Positions 25,424 through 64,000 of a DNA stretch of 64,000 nt are shown here, one piece after another. Location: NCBI RefSeq assembly GCF_047663525.1, contig NC_092594.1, forward strand, positions 35,077,001-35,141,000, in the 5' to 3' direction. The stretch's first letter is position 1; each line of letters begins with the position of its first letter. Below the pieces are notes generated by a model that was not told the DNA's origin, did no database searches, and saw only the letters and a program-made list of their open reading frames with translations. Made by a program: the position numbers and the translations under genes. This stretch comes from Anas platyrhynchos. Its lineage: Eukaryota > Chordata > Aves > Anseriformes > Anatidae.

Positions 25424-26890
25424 CATAACAGTATTACATGGTGTGTTACAGAAATTAATGGAAAATTTCTAAAAATTTGTTGTTTTTTTTTTTTTGTTTG
25501 TTGCTGAATGCATTATACATAAAGTTAAAAATAATGTGTCCGTATGTGTTAACAAATGGTCATTATCTGAGGTAAAGTTAAAGTAGGTTTAGAAATGTAC
25601 TGCAACAGTCATTTTATCTTTCTCATCTTTATTAAAAAAATATGTGTCAGAATGCAGAAATAAAAATGAATGAAAACCACGGAGTAAACATTTTTGCAAA
25701 GAAGGTGCCCAGTACGTTATTAGATGAAAGGTTTCATCAGACACTTGGATGACTACGATCTATCAAAATATCTTTTCATGACAGGTAAAGATCAAGAATC
25801 TACGGGGGATGACAACAAGATGGCTGGTGGGATTCCCTGGTTTTTAAATTTAAAGTGACGAATTTAGTGCTAGTGAAGGACGGGGGATTAAACAATTGCA
25901 CAAGCTGGATATTTTAGTTATCTACAATACTGGTACAGTGCAGAGGCCTTACAATCCTCTCAAATCAGCATCTCAGTCATGAATAAGACGATCTAATTGT
26001 ATGACACGACAATTCTGAATTTAATTTTATTTATGAACATTGGCAAAGGTAGGACAGTGGTCCACGGGGATGGTCCAGCTGTCTCTCCCAAAACACTAAA
26101 ATCCCAGCCTCCTTCCCTCCGCACCTATTTGTTGCAAGGACTATGTAAATGATCTGCTTCCTACAAATATGATGTCAATGGATCCTCTGAGACATAAATC
26201 TCTTCTTTTCCTTTCAATATTTTACCCCATAACTGGAGATGTGCTGACTAGACTAAACCTCAAATGTCTACTATGAATCAAAACTGTCTTCGTGGTTCCG
26301 TATGTAGGACAAAATTGAAAGGAGCCACTGAAGAAGAAGGTAGCACCACTGTGCAAACTAGGAAAATATACTTAATGTAATGTCCTTCAGAAACATTTTT
26401 ACCTCTGCTTTTAATCCCAAAACGCTCAACCCACCAAGTTTTAATTCATTGTCTCCGGTTAGAAAACTGACCTTTCTTCTGATGGGAAAATAAGATTTGC
26501 TACAAAACTGCTTGCACATGTCTAAGAAATAAGCATCAAACGACTGTGGATGGGGATAAAAGTTCTCTTCTCTGCAGGTTCGTTAGGTCTATTCACAGCT
26601 AATTTTTCATTCACATACATTCTGTAACGCACATTTCTCTAATTTCTCTAATTCAAAATAAAAGACTGGAATCATGTGGTGAGATTTGGTTATACGTATC
26701 CACAATTGCCACCCCAGGTATTCTGCCTTCTAAACCATTTTTAGCTTATAATAGAGATGAAAGAAAGTAAAATATTTATAACTCCAGGCCTATTTTAATC
26801 ATGACAAAAATGCAAATCCTAATGTGTCAATTTAAAAACAAAATCTGCACAATAACCCTAAAAACAGATTAATCATTTAATTTCTTTAAC

Positions 26891-26968
26891 CTTTTTTGTT
26901 TTTCTATTTTTTTCTTTTTTTTTTCTATTTTTTTCCTTTTTTTCTTCTTTTTCTTTTTTTTTCTTTTT
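26891..26968 (+). repeat. Imperfect polypyrimidine (T/C) tract
   Basis: About 78 bases, nearly all T with scattered C, ending TTTTTAG. In the minus-strand transcript direction it is an A-rich, lysine-coding run that creates a spurious KKKK open frame (26869-27111). Confidence 0.85.
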
Positions 26969-28743
26969 AGTGTTAAACCACTAAATTCAATATACTGTAA
27001 CTGCATAGGAACATCAGGAAAACACATTTGACCTGTATAACAATTCTCTGTAGGGCAAAAATATATAGATTCTTTATGAAAATCATGTGCTAAACATATG
27101 AACCCAAACACTGCACTTTTGCTTCATAAATGTAAAAAAACGGAAGTTTTAAATTCTTTCATTCTATGTGTAAACAGTTGGATGACTTCTATGCAGAGGT
27201 TCTGGAATCGTAAAGGAATGCCAATGAAATGTGAGTTCTCGTACGTGGAGTATGCCTGTGTGAAAAAGCTAGATCATAAAATCATGTGTTCCCATTAATT
27301 TCACTAGTTGCTGACAAGCTGACTGCTTTAGGCAAATGCACTTGAGCTTCAGCCCATTATCGTAAGCATGTGAAAAAACGTATGTGATGTGAGAACCACA
27401 AATTGGGTTTGCCACACCTCCCAAGCACTGCAACTTGCTACCTTCTCTACCGTGTAATGGCATTAGTAAAAGAATTTTCATAACATTTATATTTACAAAA
27501 AAACTGGCAATTTTCATTCGAACTCCTTAAAGCCATTTCCCCTTTAACATTTAAAGAGTTTAACAGTAAGATTTTTTTTTTCAAGTTATAAAATAAAAAT
27601 CCCATTTGATTTTTCTGATGTACAAAAAGTGATAAAGATGAACGATTTGATCACAGAATCAGTTCGTTATTCCAAAATCCATGCCACCGTTGTCCCATTT
27701 GTAAAGTCCTTTCCATCCAACTTCCCAAACCAGAATCATACCAGTATTATTTGGCAAATGATTTTTTTCATCAAAAATGGCACACAGAGAAGAAAACACT
27801 TGTCTGCATAGCATTACAGCAGCAAGATATCGAAGAAATAAAAATATTCCTTTTCTGTACTTTGTTTAGAGTTTCCTAGGAAATAGTGAATCTTTCATCT
27901 CTTCCATCAGTGGGACTTGATGTCCTTCCTCTACCCACAACATGAGTATTCAAACAGAAAAGCAGCATTTCTTCCTCATGATGCGCTAGAACTTAAAGGT
28001 ACATTTGGCAACATTTTCAGTCAGGATGGATAAACAACCGAGTTTTATTCTGTGGTTTCAAGTTAGGAATCGTTTCCGCAGGACGTGTTTTGCTGTTAGA
28101 TCTGTCACTCATACAAAACTACAGAATAAGAAATACAAAAAAAATGACACTGCCAGTATTTTGTTGTTGCTGTTGTTTAAATATGCCTACACAAGGGAAA
28201 AAAAAATAAGTCAGGATCAGCCTGATGTAAATGATGATGAAAAACATGTCACCGTGACATAAAAAGTGCCGACTTGTGCCCAAAAGGCTGTTGAATGATA
28301 ATGCCACTGCTACATACAGATTCTGCTTTTTGCTCAAAAGAAAAGGAATGTCTGATACTCAGTAAATTTCAGATGCTCGTTATTTATATGTGGCACACAG
28401 AAGATAACCAATGTTGAAAAGAAGACCGAGGAGCAAGATTTCCTAGTCTGGATACCCATGACTTGTGGGGACAGGGCTGGACTCTTGGTGTGATAAGCAG
28501 GGAGTTTTTATTTTGTGCTGCCATAGGAATCTGCCATTGGTTGCCAAAAATCATCAGGAACACTCGCAGAGCCAGTCCAGGAGGGCAATCATCTATCCTT
28601 GCCAGCCAAAATCAATCGGAAAAAAGCATGAAAGCCAAAGGCCTGCCAGGTTGGTGGGTTTCATTCGAGTCTCGGAGCACCACAAGCCTGTACCAATGCT
28701 ATTTCTTAGGTCTGTTGATCTGGGCGTAGAGAGGTTCTGCTTC

Positions 28744-31700
28744 CTGGGGATGATAAAAATAAAATTAAGCAGAGATGTCTCCAGACATTTTTAGAACATT
28801 TTTAGAACATCTGCTTGAGAACAGCAATACCTCGTGAGTCAAAACCCAAAGGAAGTGTTTGTTTTCTGTGCTGCTTTGAGTGATCATGGCACCCCAGTTG
28901 GATTGTGAAGGAAATGTGATATTATTTCAGAAAAGGCATGCTTACAATCAATTTCCTCTTCCATATTGGCTGTGCACCGATCCTCAGGAGGTATTGCTGG
29001 GCATAAACATATGAAGAAATGAAATGATATTTATATGACTAGATGATTTGAAGTTTACGGGCCAGAAATGTAGCTGGCATAAAAGGCTGTAACTTGCAGC
29101 AGGCTGAGAATCCCACCCCAAGAGCGCAACAACGGCACTTAGCTGTGGGTTTTACACAACTCATGCAGAAAAAAAAAACACACTTGCAAGCAGAAACCGC
29201 TGCTGAAAGCTGAACTAATGAAGCTGTGATGGGATTAAAATAACAGTATTTTCAGAGAGATGTGGCGTGAGTCGCCTATGAAGAACGAGGAAAGCCAGCT
29301 CCGTGCAGTTTGATTAGGAGGCTGTGTAGCCATTAGTACAATCATTAAAGCTGGGAGGAAAACATGTCAATTTTCTAACAGATATTTTCTTGGGGATTTC
29401 CTGGATGTGGGGAGCAGGGGGGGGGAAAGCTGCCATGTCTTTAATGCTCCTTCATAGCTGACACTCTGCGTGTTCTTAATGTTATGCTCGTCTTGGCTGC
29501 AGCGTGAAGCAAACCATCCATGGGCCCTGGAATCCACTCGACTTCATTCCCAGAAACTAATTTATTAAACTAAGAATGACATCTAAAAAAAGAACAAGAC
29601 AGGCAGAAAGGCTAATTAATGCCATACTGCATTAACTCTCCGCAGCTTGATAAATATTCAAATACCACGCCGCTGAATTTCACCAAGCTAGAACCAACTC
29701 ACGGTACAGCAGCGTCAGCAGAAGCTGGCTTCAAGCAAAAGAACTGAGGGCTGGCACATCACTGGGCACTGCGGACCCAGAAATGTCTGGAGAGAGCCAG
29801 CGCTGGATTTTAATCACTGCCTTTAGAGATGGTGCTGCTGATCAGAAAATCAGCCCCACAGGGGTTGCACGTACTTGGCGTGGGGGTGTCTGGGCAGAGT
29901 GCAGGCAGTGTCCTGTCCTGCCTCACCCAGCAGTTTTTGGTGAATGAAGCAGCACCGTGAGCCTCCTTCCAAAATATGGCCTGCTCCCTGTGTGCCAAGG
30001 AAAGCTGTATCTCTTATCTTATCAAACATCCACATTTGTGGAGCCTGTGGAGACTCCTCTTCCCTATCTCCTACCCACAAGAAGCCCTGAGTACAGCACG
30101 AGCATTAAAAGAGGATGAAAGAAATCTCTCAGAATGATTAAATAAAGGCTGCGGAAATTATCCACAGCAAGAAGCAAATACATGTGGTGACCTTGAGAAA
30201 CCAAAGGTAATCTGAAGAGATGAGTGAGAGTAAATAACTGCATCTCACATACTGCGTGCTGACTCTACCTACGCCAATTTTCATGTACTGCAGACGTGAG
30301 GCTGGCAGAATGATCTATCACAGCTAGTTCAGAGAAAATCTGAACTAATTAATGTGGGAACCCGACACACACCAGGCCATTCTTCAGGCATTTGCTGAAC
30401 CTGAGGTGATTGCGACAGGAAGCAAAAAGGAAGGAGGGGAAGAAAAAGGGAGGGAGGGAGAAGATCACTTTGGAACAAAGGATGTCGATTTTTCGAGTGC
30501 CTTAGGGAATATAAAAGCCTTTAAAAACATTGAATGTGCTTGTTAGAGCTCTCTTCCAATATCTATAAGACACGCAGAGACACTGAGGTAACAGGTGTCC
30601 TGAGGTGTCACTGAACCTGGCATCACTGGAAGAGGAGGGAGAGTTCATCGCCAGCCATGAGCACTTCCAACAACGCACAAGGGAGAGTTTTCAGGCAGAA
30701 AATTCAAACTTTTATTCATACCCAATATGAACATACACTGCATGTGGCAAGGGTCTGCTTCTGTCAACAATTTGAATAACGTTTCTTCTCGTAGATCAAA
30801 ACATTCTGAATGAAAAGTGAGCTCTTACATCTTTCTCTAGGTGATTTCCCCCTTCAGATGTATAAATGAGAAATCGATTGCTGTAATTTTGTGCAATCTT
30901 CTCAGCTTTTTTTTTTTTAGTCAGTGGGTGGGACTTGTTTTCTAATATTATTTTGAGATAATTCAACAGTGCCTCTTGACTACAGCCCAACACTGTAAAT
31001 AGCAGCTATAAAGAACTTACAGTGATGCTCAGGAGAGCAAAAGAGAGCAGTAAAGGACAGAAAAGCAGCACAAGGAGAGTTCAGTACTGTTGACAGCACA
31101 GATCCTCCCTCTCACAATGCCAGGCAGAGGAGTTTTCACCAGGAGTATTTTGCTAGGCCTAGGAAGCAGAAATCTTCACATACTAATGTGGCTTTTTATG
31201 CTGAACCTATTTCTTGCCTTTAAATTACAAGAGATTGCAAGAAAAGGATATGAAATCACAGATCAGATATCTCACTGAAGAGGCAGGTTGCAGGAGGGGA
31301 CCAGCAAGTCTAAATATACATGTCGTAAGTTAAACATCTAAATGTTAAGGAATCTAAAAGTATGTTGTGCAATTTTGAGTTATGAACTCTCTTGGAATTC
31401 ACTGAAAAAAATGCTAAAGAGAAAAATTTCCCTTTGTATGCTACATTTATGTATTCCAGAGATACTTCCTGTTTAAAATCTTGTAATTCTTCCCATTTTC
31501 AGGAACATTTTGCACAACAAACAACACTGTAGCAAAGAGTATGGACTTTTGGTATAGTGCACTACTGCATGAGATAACGGGGGTGCTAATGGTTCTGAAT
31601 AACACTGCACCCTATTCAAAGGCATTAACACCTGCTCCCCAGCAGAACTAGGCGTTGGAGAACACCTCCAACAGATTCAGCACTACTTGGGCTCGTGCAG

Positions 31701-34700
31701 GTGAGCTCACTCACAAAACATAACACAGGACTTGGTTAGGAAGCAACTATTTTCACACTGGCAGTCCTTTCATCATTGCAAGGCACCCTGCTATGTGCAA
31801 AGCTTCAGGCAAGATGTACTGAGTTGTAGAGGTGAGGCCCGCATAGATTTCTTTGCCCTTTACAATAGATTCTCAGCACCAGTTTTACTCCTGGCTGACT
31901 GATCAGAAAGGTTAGGCTCAAATGATAGTTTCATGAAATAAGTGTGCTGGAACACCAGCCAAAATGAGAATCTTGTGCTGGGGATGCAAGTGAAGGGAAA
32001 CGGGAGTGCAATGCATCTTCTCTATTGCATTCTGATGCAATAAAATAGGACAGAGTAAACTTGGCAAGCAGTATTTAAATTAAATAATCTTTGGTGGAAA
32101 CACGGGCAGTTCCTATTCCCCCATTAACAGCCTGTGGCTTCTCTTTGTTTGTTTGTATTACAGTTAGCCTCTATTAGCTGCATAAATATAGCAACCTTCT
32201 CATTAAGGATTGTGACTGAAGGGTGCCTCTATTCTTACTGCAAACCTGCCCAGGAATATCTCCTAGTCTCATATATCTGGTTTGATTGCTAGCATTTTAC
32301 AAGTCTTTGTCATTTTAGTATCAGTATGGATGCAATACAACCACAACCTGAAAAAAACAATGAGAACTACTTACACTGATGAACTCTGCTAAATCTTGGT
32401 TGTGGAATAATAATGAGTTGCAGCATAGAAACACGCCTGTTATTTCTGGGCTGCTTTCCTAAGAAAACAGGAGCCATTAAATTATGCTTTCTGTCTATGT
32501 AACTGCCAATTTTCCTTAATAACTTTTGAGCCCAATAGCCAATTTGAAGCAAATTGTTCAGAAGTCTCAAAGATACTAAATTACCGCAAGTGTCCTGAAA
32601 ATCAGTTGTTGTGCAGAAGACAGGGAACTTTTAAACGACCTCATTACAGAGAAAGGTAGGAGAGCTCGTGCCCTAATTGAATTGCTGGATTGTCAATCAG
32701 CAAGCGCGTGGCTGTAGACAAGCCACCTAGTTTGTTGTCCCTTGTTCAGAGGAAGAAGTTGGAGAAATTGAAAGGTACCTGGCTGCTCCAGGCAGGCTTG
32801 CAGACATTGGAAAAGCTGTGAAACCTGTGTACGAGCTGGTCATGTGAAAACAGACAGACAAAAGGGGCAAGTGAGGGGATTGCAGCAGTGAAAGGAAGGC
32901 AAATCTGCTCACAGAACAGCCTGGATTTCTCTTCATCCTTCAGATGCCCTGGGAAATACAATGATGAACAAACAAGCAGGAAAATGGGGCCTGAAATGAC
33001 AATTTGGGGATCTCTCTGGAAGAAAGCAGTATTTCCTGAACTGGGATCCCTTTCCAAGTACATAACCCTGTCAACTTCTCTCTAAGGTCCATAACCCTGC
33101 TCAGTGCTGTTTCTTCAGTTTGAGAGCACTAGGGTCTACGGTAGGAGTAGGTCACCTAAAATCATTATGAATTTCTCTTTGGACTCTGTTCAGTTCCTAT
33201 TGAGGCAGATGAATGACAGTAACAGATCCCACAAAGACATTCTTCCATGTTTGAGCCCACTCTGATTCCTCGTGCAGCAGAAAGGGGCCAGAAAGGAACA
33301 GCAGGTTGCAGAATCAGCTTCATATGCCCTACTGAGGCTCACAAAATCCTCAGACTAAGCCAGTGCTGTGTCCTTAAGTTGCTATTTTCTGTCAACTTCA
33401 CAGTAACAGCCCAGATAAAGACTTTTAAGTAGTCTGTTCTGGAGCTGACTAAAATGATTAGGAACATTCATCACAAAGAATGGCACAGGCTGCGAGATGG
33501 AAGATGGCAGCAGGCCACCAAAGTACCACCAAAAGCTGATAGACAAATATTCAAAGGAACTGTTGCTCTCCTGACAGTGCTGATAGCATCGTGAAGGGTG
33601 CGACATATTTTGAGGGCTTTTAATTGTCTGCACACATTTCACAGAACAACTAAACAACTTTCTGAGGAAGATATGCTCTAGCCACAAATGTTTTGAAGGC
33701 TTCCTGAAAATCTCTCATGAATGACTGCCAGTGCAAGTCTTGAGCTGGGCAGCATATCAATAGAGCTGTACTTCTTCCAGCATTTTAAATGACTTTTATT
33801 GGATTAATTGTGGTACCAAATACCCCCTGTATTTGATTTCAGAATTTTCACCCTGTTGCTGATTTGCCTTCAAGAACCAGTTTGTATGGTCCGTAAGGAG
33901 TCCTTCCTTGTTCTTACCATGCTTGAAGGCTCCCCTTCCTACAGACTTTCCTAAGCTTTCAACTCTAAAGCTTCAGCGCTTCTTTGCTTCAGAGTGCAAT
34001 TGCTGAGGTTGAGTTGGGGGCTGAAGCTGAGATAGCCCCATGAACAGAAATATCCACACTAGGGATGTCTGTACCTAGCACCCCTGACATCAGGGTCACT
34101 GCATGCACCAGGGCAAAGGGGGTGACCAGGTGAAAATTGCTGTTTTCAGACTTTCCGGGTTTATCAGCAATGCCAGTAATGAGAAACGTTCAGCACATTC
34201 AGCATAAACATAGCTAAGTACAGTTCATTCCCTTTCTTCTTTCACTGCAGTTACCCACCACACAATCTATAGGCAGCATCGGGAATTAAATGTTAATCAG
34301 CTGAAGATGGCAGTCTTACTATTCACTGTTCTTCTCACCTCTTCTGGAAAATCACTACTCATCCTTGACACAGCTCATGAACAAAGGGAAAACAACTAGA
34401 TACAAATCTTGCTATGAACAGCTCTGCAAACAGTTGATTTTTTTTCACCTGTGAAGTCAGGCCTTTCATAGGCTGCTCCTTATCTCCAGCCATAAAGGGA
34501 GAAAAAAGTAATTTATCCGTATAATGCCACATTTACCTGCTAAGAACCCGTAGCCATTTGTAGAAGAGTTACTTATAAGAATGGCTACTGTTAGGATGAG
34601 GTTTTGAAAGCTTAAGTTGAAGATCACAAAAGGGAGAGACAAAACACAGAGAAACAAAGATACTTGCTAGAAGCCGCTGAATTATATCTAAATGAGAATA

Positions 34701-37251
34701 GGGGATAGCAGAAGGAATGAAGAAATCAAATTGCTAAGGTACACTGAAAGATCAGTGCACAAAATAATAAGCAGGTGAGTATCCTGAATACATCGAGACA
34801 AAGGTTGTATGGGCACAGCTGATTTAATACAAATGCTGGGAACAATATTTGAAATTTCTGAACACAATACTAAGTCTTGCTCCTGAGAGGTCCATTCATC
34901 CAAGCTGCATACTGTGGTGTTCTTGGTGTGAAGAACCATGTTCTGAAAGAGCCAAGTAATCTCCATCTTGCACACAAAAGTGGCTTTTAAGCAGGCTGTG
35001 ATTCTTTTGTACTACATGCTTCTCTCCATTACGTTTCTCTCCAAATGCAGCCTCAATACACAACCCAGTAGTAAGTCCTGAACTGATCGTTTTCCATGGA
35101 GATTAGAGTCTCCGTTGCTCTCATGATACCAGGCTGCAGAATTAGATGGGCTGGCTTCAGCAAGTGGATTTCTCTCAGACTGCTGGATGGCACTGCACTG
35201 AGGCACAATGATGCTCGTGTATCTCCAGTGTATTCACTGGAGAGATGCTTCTTCTTGTTCCGCTTCCTGCCCACTGCTCTTAGGAATTACTATATCATAA
35301 TCAATGGCATTATTTAACACTTCCCAGAATGTATTTCTGAGCTCTCTCTATATATAACATAGATTGTATAGATGCAAGATTGTAAAAGCATTAACAGAAA
35401 ACACAGGAAAAAAACACCCTATGGAGTCACCGGCAAAATATTGTTCTTGTAGCACCCAGAGGCCCCTGACAGGTAGAAGAAAGTAGTTTAGTAAGCGTTA
35501 TATAAAAACAGAACAAAAGGTGTCCCACACTTGACTGTCTTACACTGTAGTATGCATCAACAGACTTCAATCACTGTTACAAGCTATTCCCAGAACTCCT
35601 GATAGGCAAATGTGCATGGTGCTAGCTTACAAATGATGCTAACTATCTTTGTGACAGTCAGAAAATTAGAAAGAGATTTTATCATTATTCTCCCTCTGAT
35701 GAATTTCAGAAATATCCCAACTATGATAAACCATAATAAAAAAATGCACGTAGGTTTGCAGAGTGTAGGATTCAGATAAAGGTCATATCCTTTTTCTTGA
35801 TCTAAGAAGGAAATCCTGAAACACTCTGAAGCTGGAATAGCTGGCTTCATCAGTGCTGGCTGGGGTCAGACGAAGGCAAGGCCAAATTGCTGTGTGGCAT
35901 CATCAATCTGCAAGAAGCAGTTCTCGATGGAGTACTATAACCAATGGATAGAGTCAGCCTAGCTTGACTATATCCAGATACTGTCATTTTTAGACTCAAG
36001 GAGACACAAGGCTTAATGCTATGTTTGCTTCAGCCCCTTAGAGCTGAGCTGAGTAAGGGGGAGATGCCTTCTCTTGGCACTGTATCTTATTAAGAGATAA
36101 TCTTATTACCCCCAAGTAGATCAAAGCTAAGTTATCATAAGATCTTTTTTCTTAACCATATTTAGTGCACAAAGTAAAGCGACTCCTAATGAAACTATTA
36201 ATTTTGAGTTGAAACCAGATTGCCTAGGCTCAGGGCAGATAAGTCACTGGTAAACACAGTGTGATTTCTGTACAAAAATAAAAAGGGTTCTGCCTTTGTT
36301 ACGGATTTCTTCCAGGAGCTCTGTGCTGAAGCACAGAAGCAGCACCAGATCATGTATTTGAGTAATACAAACCATGAATGGCAGACAGGGAGAAGATAAT
36401 GAAACGTATCCTTCAAATAGTAACACTAGAGTGTATTTGGATGGAATAACAATGCTCAGCAGACATAAAAATTTGTAGCTTTATGGTTTCTTTGGTAGAA
36501 CTTATATACTGTATTGAAGCAAATCACAAAACCTTCACAAGCAACCATATTTTCAATGTGTTTTGTAACACAGAAGATGAAAAGATCATCTTTCCCTTCT
36601 GTCTGGGTTTAAATGACTTACGTTTGATGAGTAATTTTGAAAATATCAGTATGCCAATGCTAATATGAAGGATTATAACTTTCAGATGTTTTTAATTTGC
36701 AGTTGGAGATAAAAATATACAAACCCATTTCAATAATTTTTACATGCAGATAATACATTTGTTTCTTCTGCTGATTTATACGTTGATTTAGAGTAGAGGT
36801 GTTCATGTATCATTATATAATTTAACTTAATGTTTGTTATGTCTGTGGGTAAGATGTCTTATTCCACTTAATATGTTACATCTGCCTAAAGGCCAGACTG
36901 GGTTTAATAAAAAAAAATGTTCTGCATAATATACTGTTAGTAATGGCTCAAATTTCCTATTTCCCCTTAGAATTTGAACACAAAGTAAAATAAGTCTACA
37001 TTTCTTTAAAGCATGCAGGCAGCTGAAACACATATTTGCATAAGTTGCAACACTTAGTGAATGGCAAAAGCCATGCAAACCACTGAGCATGAGGAATACA
37101 CCGTGGATAATGGAGAGGAAAAAAGGAAGAGATGAAAAGGAAAAGCAAACCATGCATCCATGAAAGCAATGGTAGGCACTGGTGGAAGAATAAGTGAGCA
37201 CCTCAGGGTGTAGAGAAAAAAAGGACAGATACCTACCCCAACCTGCGCTAT
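28744..37251. other. Region between the DAB1 stop and the candidate 3'-UTR exon
   Basis: No coding exon with both splice sites was found on either strand. It contains a purine-rich simple stretch at 30418-30465 and the tandem ATTTTTAGAAC at 28787-28810. If the candidate terminal exon is right, this is the last DAB1 intron; if not, it is 3'-flanking DNA, or contains a contiguous 3' UTR just below 37252. Confidence 0.4.
30418..30465. repeat. Purine-rich (GA/GGGA) simple sequence
   Basis: A run of AGGAAG, AGAAAAAGGG and GGGAGGGAGG units, with no coding support. A polypurine stretch of this kind is common in intergenic DNA. Confidence 0.6.

Positions 37252-64000
<26,749 letters not shown>

Larger units (their letters stand above)
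25418..28743 (-). other. DAB1: Candidate 3'-UTR terminal exon of DAB1
   Basis: At 28743 the minus strand has a good 3' splice site (TTATTTTTATCATCCCCAG). Downstream lies 3.3 kb of AT-rich sequence without coding exons, containing a Pumilio-type TGTAAATA (27488-27495) and several AATAAA signals, the last at 25418. This resembles a long neuronal 3' UTR. The link to DAB1 is inferred: the DAB1 stop codon is 8.5 kb upstream and is followed 22 bases later by a possible donor (TAG/GTATCT). A separate non-coding RNA is another possibility. Confidence 0.35.

Noticed and set aside
26869..27111. 80-codon lysine-rich open frame on the minus strand
   Set aside because: It is a translation of a low-complexity A/G tract.

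Overview
The window is a vertebrate, almost certainly bird, nuclear segment. It has widely spaced exons with consensus GT/AG splice sites, AT-rich introns, few interspersed repeats, and the repeats I recognise are CR1 LINE 3' ends, the typical avian retroposon. Two multi-exon genes on the minus strand explain nearly all the coding signal: complement component C8 beta chain (C8B, complete) and the reelin adaptor Disabled-1 (DAB1, 3' half only). C8A-C8B-DAB1 is the known gene order on human 1p32, and the C8B and DAB1 orientations here match it.

Layout, left to right. At 3-104 a short open frame on the plus strand ends in a stop followed 8 bases later by AATAAA; it may be the end of a convergent gene (C8A is expected there, but the residues do not look like C8A). 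118-3690 is intergenic. C8B runs from 19939 down to 4117 in 12 coding exons. The exons join in frame to 590 residues with every phase consistent: signal peptide, propeptide, TSP1, LDLRa, MACPF, EGF-like, TSP1. From 19940 to about 25400 there is intergenic DNA. From 25418 to 28743 there is an AT-rich stretch, bounded by a good 3' splice site and AATAAA signals on the minus strand, which may be a 3'-UTR exon of DAB1. DAB1 coding exons run from 61595 down to 37252. Ten constitutive exons encode 446 residues: the second half of the PTB domain, the reelin-regulated tyrosine cluster (185, 198, 200, 220, 232 in mammalian numbering), the P/S/Q-rich middle and the C-terminus. The first 105 codons or so lie beyond the right edge.

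The most interesting material is in the 11.8 kb DAB1 intron between the tyrosine-cluster exon and the AVTQ exon. It holds (1) a tandem splice donor GTAAGTGTAAGT that can add or remove Val-Ser; (2) an in-frame 57-base exon-like block (45459-45515) directly preceded, on the sense strand, by ten UCAU (YCAY) motifs in 63 bases, the signature of NOVA control, and Dab1 is a known Nova2 splicing target; and (3) an ATG-led exon-like block (53159-53245) in phase with downstream DAB1 exons. The 33-residue alternative segment known from mammalian DAB1 at this place was not found by eye.

The two genes have unrelated jobs (liver plasma membrane-attack protein; neuronal signalling adaptor) and are neighbours through conserved synteny only. 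All assignments were made by reading translations and splice sites; no alignment or database search was run.
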